Source: Chloroflexota bacterium
GTDB lineage: Bacteria; Chloroflexota; Limnocylindria; Limnocylindrales; CSP1-4
Length of the DNA stretch: 24,797 bases
Direction of reading: 5' to 3'
Assembly (NCBI GenBank): GCA_021786915.1
Contig: JAJYMP010000680.1
Coordinates: 849-25,645, forward strand
Of the stretch, positions 1-6,795 are shown piece by piece. How positions within the stretch are numbered: position 1 is the first letter of the stretch; each line of letters opens with the position of its first letter. The position numbers and the translations under genes are program-made. Below the pieces are notes generated by a model. It was given only the letters and a program-made list of their open reading frames with translations, did not search any database and was not told where the DNA came from.

Positions 1-1119
1 GGTGCGGGCATCGCCCTCGGAGAGTGCATAGAGCCGGTGGGTGGCGAGCGCCGTGCCGATGTCCTGCCTGTCGGTCCGCCCGTCGAGCGAGAGGCTGTGG
101 GGATGGGCGGCGCGGGCAGGATTCATGTCGAAGGCGGGCGACAGGCGCCAGCCCTCCTCGCGACGGAGGAACCCGTGATTTCGCAGGTGGTCGTCACGAT
201 TGCCTGCCAGGATGTTGAAGAGAAGCCGGCGGAAGAGCTGCTTCAAGTCCTGCTTCACCCACCCGGCGGCCCCGAATCGGCCGATGGCCTGGGCAATGTC
301 CGGGTAGGACGCAGGCTCTCCGTCCCGATGGTCGGTCAGGGTCATGGCCGACACGTAGGGCCGGCGCTCGTCTCCGGACCCGCGGTCGAAGCGACGCACC
401 AGGTAGGTTCGGCCTCGTCCCGGCCCGTTGACGGCGAGCATCCGGTGTTCGGCGACCTCGATCCCGGCGCTCGCGGCGAGGTTCGCATACACGAACTCCC
501 ACGCGCCGATGTCGAGCCGGCGGTCCTCGCGCGACGGGAACTTGGCGATCCACAGATCGCCACTCGCGTCCCTGACGTTCGCCTTCGGGCGCGCGCCGCC
601 GAGCGAGGAGCCCGGCACCACCAGGCCACGCAGGCGCGATGCGGGGATCTCCGCCTCCGGGTCCTCCTCGACCATCCGCGCGAGGTCCTGGAGTTCGCCC
701 AAGGAGGTCATCGGCGGAACGGCCGGCTCGCCGCCGCGGACGAACGGGCCGTCGGGGCCGTCGGCCAGCCGAAGGGCGCCCATCCTCGTCTCGTCCGACA
801 CGCCTGTCAGCAGCTCCCACGCAGTGAGCAGATGCCCGGCGTCGCGCGAGAGCAGCATCTGCCCCCAGGCATCGGGCGTCGTGTCGAGGAGCGAGGGCGG
901 GAGTGAGTCCGCACCGAGCGGCTGGTCGCCCGCGAACAGCTGGAGTCGCGGATCGAGCGCGAACGACGACGCACCGCTGAGCCAGGCGGGGTCGTAGGCG
1001 AAGGAGACGGAGCGCCTCTGTCCGGGCCCGGGCCAGCGAACCAGCGTGCCCACCGTCCGGCGCGGCCCGAGCTCCGCCGCATCGAGGACGATGAGCAGCC
1101 GTCCTGCGTCGCCCGCCAT
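1..1119 (-). CDS. hipA: HipA-family serine/threonine kinase toxin (partial, C-terminus off the window)
   Basis: This is the toxin kinase of a type II toxin-antitoxin pair; HipA kinases cause growth arrest by phosphorylating targets such as aminoacyl-tRNA synthetases. The frame is open from ATG 1119 to the left edge (373 codons; family members are usually about 400-440 aa). Visible motifs are the glycine-rich ATP loop SSLGGARPKA at residues 171-180, a candidate ATP-binding Lys193 in LWIAKF, the catalytic loop NRDDHLRN at 307-314, and the metal-binding SPAFDMNP at 327-334 with Asp331. The start ATG overlaps the hipB stop (TGATG), so translation is probably coupled. All key kinase residues are present, so the visible part looks active. 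The target cannot be read from sequence. Confidence 0.88.
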   Translation of the reverse strand, partial: MAGDAGRLLIVLDAAELGPRRTVGTLVRWPGPGQRRSVSFAYDPAWLSGASSFALDPRLQLFAGDQPLGADSLPPSLLDTTPDAWGQMLLSRDAGHLLTAWELLTGVSDETRMGALRLADGPDGPFVRGGEPAVPPMTSLGELQDLARMVEEDPEAEIPASRLRGLVVPGSSLGGARPKANVRDASGDLWIAKFPSREDRRLDIGAWEFVYANLAASAGIEVAEHRMLAVNGPGRGRTYLVRRFDRGSGDERRPYVSAMTLTDHRDGEPASYPDIAQAIGRFGAAGWVKQDLKQLFRRLLFNILAGNRDDHLRNHGFLRREEGWRLSPAFDMNPARAAHPHSLSLDGRTDRQDIGTALATHRLYALSEGDART

Positions 1120-1433
1120 CAGGGCTTGGGGCCGGTCCGATGCGGCATTGGGGTTCGCGCGTCGACGAGCCCGTGACCAACCACATCGTTCGCGGCCAGC
1201 TTGTCGAGATCCTGATCGAGCGCGAGCACTTCGAGCACGCGTGCGAGCACGGCGGCGCTCACCGTGAGGTCGCCGGCCTCGAGCTTGCGCAGTGTCATCC
1301 GCGAGACGAAGGCGCGCTCGGCCATCTCCGCCTCGCTCATCCGGCGGCGGAGGCGGGCCGCCCGAAGCCGCTCACCGAGCGCCTCGGCGCGTCGTTGCGT
1401 GGCGGGGAACAGACTGCGAGCTACTCGTCCCAT
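1119..1433 (-). CDS. hipB: HipB-like XRE-family antitoxin/repressor
   Basis: A 104-aa helix-turn-helix protein. The HTH lies at about residues 20-75 (GERLRAARLRRRMSEAEMAE, then VSRMTLRKLEAGD). HipB-type antitoxins bind and neutralise HipA and repress their own operon. The order antitoxin then toxin, with a 1-base stop/start overlap, is the standard hipBA arrangement. The short Pro-rich C-terminus (about 85-104) could be the part that contacts the kinase, but that is inference. The start is ATG 1433. A -10-like hexamer ends 7 bases upstream, which leaves no room for a ribosome-binding site and suggests a leaderless mRNA. Confidence 0.85.
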   Translation of the reverse strand: MGRVARSLFPATQRRAEALGERLRAARLRRRMSEAEMAERAFVSRMTLRKLEAGDLTVSAAVLARVLEVLALDQDLDKLAANDVVGHGLVDARTPMPHRTGPKP

Positions 1434-1437
1434 GGCC

Positions 1438-1477
1438 AGTACTCTAGACAGCAGCGGCAGTACATGTCAAGAGTATT
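1438..1477 (-). promoter_or_regulatory. hipBA promoter inside an inverted repeat (probable HipB operator)
   Basis: On the minus strand there is a perfect -35 TTGACA (1470-1465) and a -10-like TAGAGT (1446-1441), spaced 18 bp. Each element falls in one arm of an imperfect inverted repeat: plus-strand AGTACTCTAGAC (1438-1449) and GTCAAGAGTATT (1466-1477), which pair at 10 of 12 positions across a 16-bp spacer. A repressor bound to both arms would cover the whole promoter. The expected transcription start falls at about the hipB ATG. Confidence 0.65.
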
Positions 1478-1577
1478 AGACCGCTGATTGCCAGCCACTC
1501 TGGCCGACCCGAGCTGGACCAAGATCAACCTCGCCCCCGGCAAGGGGTCAGGGTGTGACCGGGCTCCGCCGCGTCCC

Positions 1578-2453
1578 TCAGGCCGTAGCGGCAGATCGCG
1601 CCTCGCCGGGACGGAGCCGGGCGCTGCGGCCGCGATCGAGCGTCCAGCCGTGCTCGTTGAGCTGGCGCCCCAGGGCCTCGCGCGCGAACGGCAGGACGCC
1701 CACCAGCATCGAGGCGCTGGTCCAGTAGAACACCGGCAGGGCGAGCGTCGCGCCCACGACCACCGGCCAGCGCTTGCCCGTGAGCCCCGCCCCCACGACG
1801 AAGGCCAGCGCGAACGGGAGGCGCACCGTGAGCGGCAGGTAGAACGGGCTGACCGACGGCATCTGGCCGTCCGTGATGAGCGCGATCCAGCCGCGCCACG
1901 CGTCGGGGTTCTGGACCAGCGAGACGGCGGCGATCGACGCGGTGACACCGAGCGCAACCACCAGCATCCGCCACTGCCGGCGCATCGCGAACCACAGCAG
2001 GCCGACGCCCGGCGACACCTTCGTCAGGAGCACGAACGCCCAGCTCGCCGGCCAGCGGAATCCGACCACCACCGCGAGCGCCAGCAGGATCTGGATGTTC
2101 GCCGCGTTGATCTCCGAGGCCACCGGCACCGTCATCAGCACCAGCAGCGTGAAGGGCCCGGCCATGTACACGAGCGCCGCGATCAGGATCAGCCGCCAGA
2201 CGGAGGCGAACACGTCGAACGGCAGTGCTCGGCCCCACGCGACCACGTACTCGAAGGCGGGCGAGTAGTTGTAGCCGTTGCGCTCGGCGAGCTCCGGGTG
2301 CGGATACAGGTTGTGGGGATCGGCTGACCAGTACCACGCGACGTCAACGGGGCTGCCGTTGCCGATCAGGTAGAGCCAGTAGTAGAGGGCGAGCGCGATC
2401 CCCGCCACCACCAGCGCGTCGCGGCCAATCCTCAGCCAGTTCACGCTACGCAT
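1578..2453 (-). CDS. GT87-like (DUF2029) polytopic membrane glycosyltransferase
   Basis: A 291-aa integral membrane protein with repeated hydrophobic segments. After the first membrane helix it has the acidic/aromatic loop typical of GT87 enzymes (DVAWYWSADPHN at about residues 37-48, then YNYSPAFEYV). These enzymes transfer mannose or a similar sugar from a polyprenyl-phosphate donor on the outer membrane face. It is shorter than most family members (about 380-420 aa), and the last 20 residues are polar. The ATG overlaps the end of the upstream GT87 gene by 8 bp (ATGCGTAG), so the two are co-transcribed. Donor and acceptor are unknown. Confidence 0.7.
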   Translation of the reverse strand: MRSVNWLRIGRDALVVAGIALALYYWLYLIGNGSPVDVAWYWSADPHNLYPHPELAERNGYNYSPAFEYVVAWGRALPFDVFASVWRLILIAALVYMAGPFTLLVLMTVPVASEINAANIQILLALAVVVGFRWPASWAFVLLTKVSPGVGLLWFAMRRQWRMLVVALGVTASIAAVSLVQNPDAWRGWIALITDGQMPSVSPFYLPLTVRLPFALAFVVGAGLTGKRWPVVVGATLALPVFYWTSASMLVGVLPFAREALGRQLNEHGWTLDRGRSARLRPGEARSAATA

Positions 2454-3537
2454 GGGACTGTGCCATTGACGAACCTGCAGATCTCTCGGTGAGCACGCCC
2501 GCCGCCACGAGCGCGGCCAGCGTCACCCAGAACGCCAGCGGGTACGCGACGGCTGGCACGGCGCCCACGAGCCCGACCGAGGTCGCGAGGGGGATCGCCG
2601 CCGCCCACCACCAGCCCCGGTCCAGCAGCCAGGCGACCGGGATCAGCAGCAAGAGCGCGTAGTGGTCCCACAGGATCGGCGAGACGAGCTGGCTGACCAC
2701 GACCGCCACGAGGTACGAGGGCACGACCCCGAAACGCAGCGCGGCGACGAGGAGGATCGCGACCGCGGCGGCGGTCGACGCCCATTGCAGTGCCGCCGCG
2801 GCGTCGTGAGAGATGCTCGCTTGATATGCCACGGCGCCCACCGTGAAGTTGTGCGGCGTGGTGATTGGATCCGCAACGCGGCCGATCAGCGTGAGGAAGT
2901 CCGTCCAGGCCGAGACGCCGGCCAGCAGCGTCGCCAGGACCGCCAGCACAGCCAGCACGACCACACCGACGAATACGTCCCGAGACCGCCGGGCGAGGAG
3001 CGCCCACAGCAGCACCAACCCCGGCTGGATCTTGACCGCGGCCCCCAGTCCACCCACCAGGCCGATGGCACCGGGGCGCTCGATCGCGCGCCACCCAAGC
3101 GCGAACAGGAGCAGGAGGAGCGGGCCAACCTGGCCCAGCTTCACCGCGTACAGGACGGGCCACGAGGCCGCGGCGAGCAGCCCTACCAGCCAGCGCAGCC
3201 GAGGCGACACCGGCATCGCCGCGATGCCGCCGACCATCGCCGCCACCAGGATCGCCGTCCACGCCCAGACCGCGAGCGTCTCTGGGAGCAGCGCCAACGG
3301 CAGGACCAGCGGGACGAACGTCGGTGGGTAGTAGAACAGGCCGAAGCCGCCGGCGGACATGTACGAGGTGTCGTAAGCGGGCTGACCAGCCAGGACCCGG
3401 GACCCGGCAGCCCAGTACGCGCGGAAGTCGTAGCCCAGCGTGTCCCCTGCGACCGCGAGGGTGGCGCCGAGCAGCAGTACGCTCGCGAGGATCGTGAAGA
3501 CCGGCAGCAGCCTTGCCAGCGCCTCGATGAGCCGCAT
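2446..3537 (-). CDS. GT87-like (DUF2029) polytopic membrane glycosyltransferase
   Basis: A 363-aa multi-spanning membrane protein. It starts at ATG 3537 (MRLIEALARLL), followed by the family motif GYDFRAYWAAGSRVLAGQPAY in the first extracytoplasmic loop and then FYYPPTF. Later loops carry IQPGLVLLW and SPILWDHYALLL, also common in GT87 proteins. The same frame is open far upstream to 4791, but residues before this Met are frameshifted or antisense sequence, so the internal Met is the real start. It lies 19 bp after the stop of the broken GT2 gene and overlaps the next GT87 gene by 8 bp. Probable use of a polyprenyl-phosphate-linked donor is inferred from family. Confidence 0.75.
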   Translation of the reverse strand: MRLIEALARLLPVFTILASVLLLGATLAVAGDTLGYDFRAYWAAGSRVLAGQPAYDTSYMSAGGFGLFYYPPTFVPLVLPLALLPETLAVWAWTAILVAAMVGGIAAMPVSPRLRWLVGLLAAASWPVLYAVKLGQVGPLLLLLFALGWRAIERPGAIGLVGGLGAAVKIQPGLVLLWALLARRSRDVFVGVVVLAVLAVLATLLAGVSAWTDFLTLIGRVADPITTPHNFTVGAVAYQASISHDAAAALQWASTAAAVAILLVAALRFGVVPSYLVAVVVSQLVSPILWDHYALLLLIPVAWLLDRGWWWAAAIPLATSVGLVGAVPAVAYPLAFWVTLAALVAAGVLTERSAGSSMAQSHA

Positions 3538-3556
3538 GCCGGGCCGACCGACGGCC

Positions 3557-4347
3557 TCAGGCGCGGCGTTCGACGCTGCCGAGCGCGGAGCGCCGGACAT
3601 CACGGTGCACGAGCGGGGTGCGGAACAGGTCCCAGGCCACCCGGAGCGCGAGGCGGGGCCCCGGGTGCATGCGCGAGCCTCGGACGTCGGACCAGCGGAT
3701 GGGGACGACGGCGTGCGAGTAGCCGCGCCGGCGCACGAGGAAGATGACCTCGACGTCGAACACGATGCTGGTGACCTTCTGGCGCGCGAACACGTCGCGG
3801 GCGAGAACACGTCGCGGGCGACGTCGCGGCGGAACCCCTTGAACCCGCACTGGGTGTCCTGGACCGGCCCGACCACCCAGGCCGACGCGAGCAGGTGGAA
3901 CGCCTTGCCCAGCGCCCGGCGCCAGCCCGGCTGCGAGGCGCGCATGTCGGAGCCGTCGGGCTGGATCCGCGAGCCGTAGGCAGCATCGGCCGTCTCGAGC
4001 GCGGCGACCAGCGGCACGAGCTGGCTGGGCGGCGTCGCCATGTCGGCGTCGGCGAACACCACCAGGTCGCCCGGCGCGTGGAGCATCCCGGCCCGCACGG
4101 CCGCGCCCTTGCCGCCGTGGGGAACCGGGAGCAGCGAGAGGTCCCCTGCCGCGAACTCGGGGCGCGCGCGGACGAGCGCGATCGTCCCGTCGGTGGAGCC
4201 GTCGTCCACGACCAGCACGTGCGTGCCGAGCGGCAGGGCGGTCCGGCCCTCCCCGCGGAGCCAGGCGAACAGCTCGTCCAGGGCGGAGCCGAGCCGCGCC
4301 TCCTCGTTGAAGGCGGGCAGGACGATGGTCAGCGACTCGGGGGACAT
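3557..4347 (-). pseudogene. ALG5-like GT2 glycosyltransferase disrupted by a 17-bp duplication
   Basis: This gene resembles dolichyl/polyprenyl-phosphate beta-glucosyltransferases, which load a sugar onto a lipid phosphate for membrane enzymes such as the adjacent GT87s. From ATG 4347 it reads TIVLPAFNEEARL, VVDDGSTDGT, GGKGAAVRAG, VFADADMATPP and VQDTQCGFKGFRRDVARDVF. The frame is then lost. The expected continuation (VTSIVFDVEVIFLVRRRGY, then VPIRWSDVRGS) is in another frame and stops at 3557. Removing one copy of the 17-bp repeat at 3789-3822 restores a single 774-bp, 257-aa reading frame of normal family length. As sequenced, the upstream frame has no stop and runs into the downstream GT87 gene. 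It is either a recent mutation, a slippage switch, or a sequencing/assembly error. Confidence 0.8.
3789..3822. repeat. 17-bp tandem duplication inside the GT2 gene
   Basis: Two adjacent copies, AACACGTCGCGGGCGAG (3789-3805) and AACACGTCGCGGGCGAC (3806-3822), match at 16 of 17 bases. Seventeen is not a multiple of three, so the second copy breaks the reading frame of the GT2 gene on the minus strand. Confidence 0.9.
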
Positions 4348-4422
4348 CGGGCGAAGTCTAGGGCGCCGGCAGACCGCGTGTACCAGTGACCGGTCGGTCA
4401 TGCCACGGCATCCACAAGGACT

Positions 4423-4430
4423 ACTGCTCT
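4423..4430. repeat. Left 8-bp target-site duplication of the transposon
   Basis: ACTGCTCT lies directly outside the left terminal inverted repeat and is repeated exactly at 6659-6666 outside the right one. Eight bp is the usual duplication size for IS1595-family elements. Confidence 0.88.
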
Positions 4431-4474
4431 GACGCTTGGGCCGATAACACAGGTCAGCGCAAGATGTAGCAGCG
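4431..4474 (+). repeat. Left terminal inverted repeat
   Basis: It begins GACGCTTGGGCCGATAACAC and pairs with the reverse complement of 6615-6658 at 39 of 44 positions, with mismatches at repeat positions 4, 7, 21, 40 and 41. Confidence 0.9.
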
Positions 4475-4483
4475 TGCATCGCC

Positions 4484-4825
4484 GTGATCCGCCCGCCGTT
4501 CCCCGCCAGCTTCCGCGAGCTCCTGCGGTGGTTCCCCGACGACGAGGCGTGCCTCGACGACCTCGTGCGGAGCCGCTGGCCCGAGGGGTTCGTCTGCCCG
4601 CACTGCGGCCGCCCCGCATACTCGCGGGTGCGCTCCACGCCGTCCTCGTCCTTCCAGGCCCGCGTCCGCACCTCGACGGCGGCGATGATGACCGCCAACG
4701 TGGAGCCGGAGTCGGCCATCCGGTCGGATGGCCTTCGGGGCTGCGGCGCGGCGGCTCGCGAGGGCAGGAGGCGGACCGCGCGGGCAGCCAACCAGCTGAT
4801 TGACGCTCGCGCGATGTGGAAATAG
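4484..4825 (+). pseudogene. Truncated IS1595-type transposase (N-terminal zinc-ribbon stub)
   Basis: From GTG 4484 the frame gives 113 aa. Residues 1 to about 45 look like the N-terminus of IS1595-family transposases: FRELLRWFPDDEACLDDLVR, then SRWPEGFVCPHCG, which is the first CxxC half of the DNA-binding zinc ribbon. The second zinc-ribbon half and the whole DDE/ISXO2-like catalytic domain are missing. From about residue 46 (near 4620) the sequence is unrelated and stops at 4825. It is therefore a remnant that could at most make a small peptide. The breakpoint suggests an internal deletion or replacement that left the left terminal repeat intact. Confidence 0.7.
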
Positions 4826-4828
4826 TAT
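4800..4828 (+). promoter_or_regulatory. Candidate promoter for the transposon passenger gene
   Basis: TTGACG (4800-4805), a 17-bp spacer, then TAGTAT (4823-4828). The expected start near 4835 gives a leader of about 35 nt, with GAGG at 4861-4864 placed 6 bp before the ATG at 4871. The passenger therefore seems to have its own promoter inside the element. Confidence 0.5.
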
Positions 4829-4870
4829 CGTTGCGTCGGACCGCCGTAATGATGTTATTCGAGGCACTCG

Positions 4871-6613
4871 ATGGTTACTTCTGCGATGCGGCGGCAGGCG
4901 GCTCTCGATGCCATCGCCGCGGTTCTGGTCGGGGCGGTCGCCGGTGACGTCGAGACCGAACTCGTCGACTTCAAGCTCGAGGACAGCCGCTGGGACCACC
5001 GGGCCGCCGCTCCCCGCGAGATCGGTCCACAGAGCGACGCCGCCGCGATCGCTCTGGCTCGCGAAGCCGCGTGCTTGGCGAACAACCCAACCAAGGGCGG
5101 CGTGCTCGTCGTCGGGATCCACGACAAGATGGCCGGTCCTGGTGCCCTGATCGGTGCCTGTTCTGACGCCACCTGGCTCCGTCGCCGCATCTTCGCGCTA
5201 ACCCAGCCGAGCCTGAACGCCGACGTCGAGGAAATCTACGAGGGCGGAGTGCGCCTTCTCCTCGTCAACATCCCTGACGCTCTTAGCGAGATCTACGCCG
5301 ACGGCAAACTGAGAACCCGCGTCGGCACCGACTGCGTGGAGCTGACGGGGGACGCTGCCAGGCACTTCCTCGAGGAGCGCCGAGGCGTCGACTGGAGCGC
5401 TCAGCCATCCGGCCTCCGGCTCTCCAGTGCGACGCCGGACGCCATCGAATCCGCTGTCGCCCACTACCAGCGCAAGAACGGCACGACGCTCGGGGCGCGC
5501 GAGATCGCGCTGCGCCTCAAGGTCCTGCTCGATCAGGCCGACCCCGACCCCGAGCTGACCAACGCAGGGGCGCTGCTCCTCTGCGAGTTCGAGCCCGGCC
5601 GGGATCAGATCGACCTTCTGGTGACCGTGGCCGAAGGGGCGGCGTCGTCGCGACGCATCAACGGCCCCGCACCGGTGCTGCCGCTGTACGACCGGGTCAT
5701 GCTCGCACTGCTGGACGACATCTTCCCGGGCCGGAATGAGATCGTGGGGGGCGAGAACCAGGTCGTGCGCTCGCTCCCGGAGCTGGCCCTTCGCGAAGCG
5801 CTGGTCAACGCCATCATGCACCGCGACTACAGGCTGGACAGGGCGATGATCATCGCCCTCGCCGCCGGCGACCCGACGGACGTCTACAAGGTGCGCTCCC
5901 CGGGCGGTTTCCCGCCGGGGGTGTCGGCCAACCGGCTGCTTGCGACGCAATCGGAGGCGCGCAATCCTGGCCTCGCCGAGGCGATGCGAGTCCTCGGGCT
6001 GGCCGACCGCGAAGGCGTCGGCATCGACAGCATGTACCGCGTGATGCTTCGCGACGGACATCCCGAGCCTGAGATCGTGGAGGATGGCGGAGAGGTCGTC
6101 GTGCGACTGCCGGCGGGCTCGCCGGACCTGCGCCTTCGCGAGTACCTCGATCGGGTGTCGAAGCGGCGCAGGTCGCTCGCCGAGGATGTTCGGGCGTCCA
6201 TCGGCATCGAGATGCTGTGCAGGCAGCCCGTCGTCCGGCCGGAGGGCCTTGCCGTCGCCTCGCAGGCAACCCCGGCCGATGCGGCACGGACTCTCGCCAA
6301 CCTGGAGCAGGCCGGGGCCGTCGAGCGCCTGCTCAACGGAAGCCTCTCGTACCGTCTCACGAAGGAGGCGCGTGGAGCCCTCGGTCACCGCCTGAAGTAT
6401 CGGCGTCGCACGGCCCTCGATGAGCGGATGGACCAAGTCGATGCGCTGCTCGATGTCCTCACGGAGGTGGGCCGGGCCGACCTCATCGGCCGTCTGGGAC
6501 TCAACGAGGTTCAGGCGAGCCGTTTGCTCGGTGCGATGGTGGCGGCGGAGCGGATCGAAGGCACCACCCCCATCCGGCGCGGCCCTGGGATGCGCTACCG
6601 ACGTCGCCGCTGA
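4871..6613 (+). CDS. AlbA_2 (Schlafen-like) plus HATPase_c_4 regulator-type protein, transposon passenger
   Basis: A 580-aa protein of the family often labelled putative RecG-like or divergent AAA_4 ATP-binding protein. The N-terminal AlbA_2 domain (about residues 28-145) has the family signature ETELVDFKLE followed by AREAACLANN and GGVLVVGIHD. The middle holds the GHKL-type ATPase segment REALVNAIMHRDYR (about 314-327) with downstream RSPGGFPPG and RNPGLAEAMRVLGL. The C-terminal third looks like one or two winged helices (about 440-575). Such proteins are predicted nucleic-acid-binding regulators, and some occur in defence or mobile contexts; the role here is unknown. Start ATG 4871 is supported by GAGG 6 bp upstream. 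The gene is intact and fills most of the transposon, which suggests it is kept as cargo. Confidence 0.82.
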   Translation: MVTSAMRRQAALDAIAAVLVGAVAGDVETELVDFKLEDSRWDHRAAAPREIGPQSDAAAIALAREAACLANNPTKGGVLVVGIHDKMAGPGALIGACSDATWLRRRIFALTQPSLNADVEEIYEGGVRLLLVNIPDALSEIYADGKLRTRVGTDCVELTGDAARHFLEERRGVDWSAQPSGLRLSSATPDAIESAVAHYQRKNGTTLGAREIALRLKVLLDQADPDPELTNAGALLLCEFEPGRDQIDLLVTVAEGAASSRRINGPAPVLPLYDRVMLALLDDIFPGRNEIVGGENQVVRSLPELALREALVNAIMHRDYRLDRAMIIALAAGDPTDVYKVRSPGGFPPGVSANRLLATQSEARNPGLAEAMRVLGLADREGVGIDSMYRVMLRDGHPEPEIVEDGGEVVVRLPAGSPDLRLREYLDRVSKRRRSLAEDVRASIGIEMLCRQPVVRPEGLAVASQATPADAARTLANLEQAGAVERLLNGSLSYRLTKEARGALGHRLKYRRRTALDERMDQVDALLDVLTEVGRADLIGRLGLNEVQASRLLGAMVAAERIEGTTPIRRGPGMRYRRRR

Positions 6614-6614
6614 G

Positions 6615-6658
6615 CGCCACTACATCTTGCGCTGACCCGTGTTATCGGCCCGAGTGTC
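6615..6658 (-). repeat. Right terminal inverted repeat
   Basis: Read inward on the minus strand it begins GACACTCGGGCCGATAACAC and matches the left repeat at 39 of 44 positions. It starts one base after the passenger stop codon (6611-6613). Confidence 0.9.
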
Positions 6659-6666
6659 ACTGCTCT
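6659..6666. repeat. Right 8-bp target-site duplication of the transposon
   Basis: ACTGCTCT, identical to 4423-4430 and directly outside the right terminal repeat. Confidence 0.88.
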
Positions 6667-6795
6667 TGGACGGGGTCGGTGGCACGGTCCGCCCGCCGCG
6701 GTCCATTGCCCGCCCGCGATCCGGGTCGGGGACACACGACGGTCCGCGGGGCGGAGTGCGCTCGTGTGCCAGAGACGGTCGGTGGATGCGCGCCG

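Larger units (their letters stand above)
4431..6658 (+). mobile_element. IS1595-type transposon derivative carrying an AlbA_2/ATPase passenger gene
   Basis: A 2228-bp element bounded by 44-bp terminal inverted repeats (39 of 44 identical) and an exact 8-bp target duplication. Inside it has the first part of an IS1595-type transposase (zinc-ribbon region only), a short unassigned segment, a promoter, and one complete 580-aa passenger gene whose stop codon is one base short of the right repeat. With no catalytic transposase domain it cannot move itself and must have been moved by a transposase in trans, or been damaged after insertion. The exact duplication argues that insertion was not ancient. 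It sits between genes and does not interrupt a recognisable reading frame. The family assignment rests on the zinc-ribbon sequence and the 8-bp duplication. Confidence 0.85.

Noticed and set aside
37..906. Long plus-strand reading frame opposite hipA
   Set aside because: Its protein is Arg/Pro/Gly-rich with no motifs, and the opposite strand has a complete set of HipA kinase motifs. Similar shadows occur opposite most genes here because of the high GC content.
1500..1577. Possible terminator hairpin after the GT87 gene (CCCC and GGGG flanking TTGC)
   Set aside because: The stem is only 4-5 bp with no following T-run.
4625..4725. Possible single-strand DNA-binding protein fragment on the minus strand (TRAWKDEDGVER)
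   Set aside because: The match is only about a dozen residues, with no flanking SSB motifs. It is mentioned in a finding as a faint resemblance only.
2446..4791. One continuous 781-codon frame suggesting a GT2-GT87 fusion protein
   Set aside because: The middle 90 residues are out-of-frame GT2 sequence created by the 17-bp duplication, and the first 148 residues are antisense to the transposon and intergenic DNA. Two separate genes explain the motifs better.
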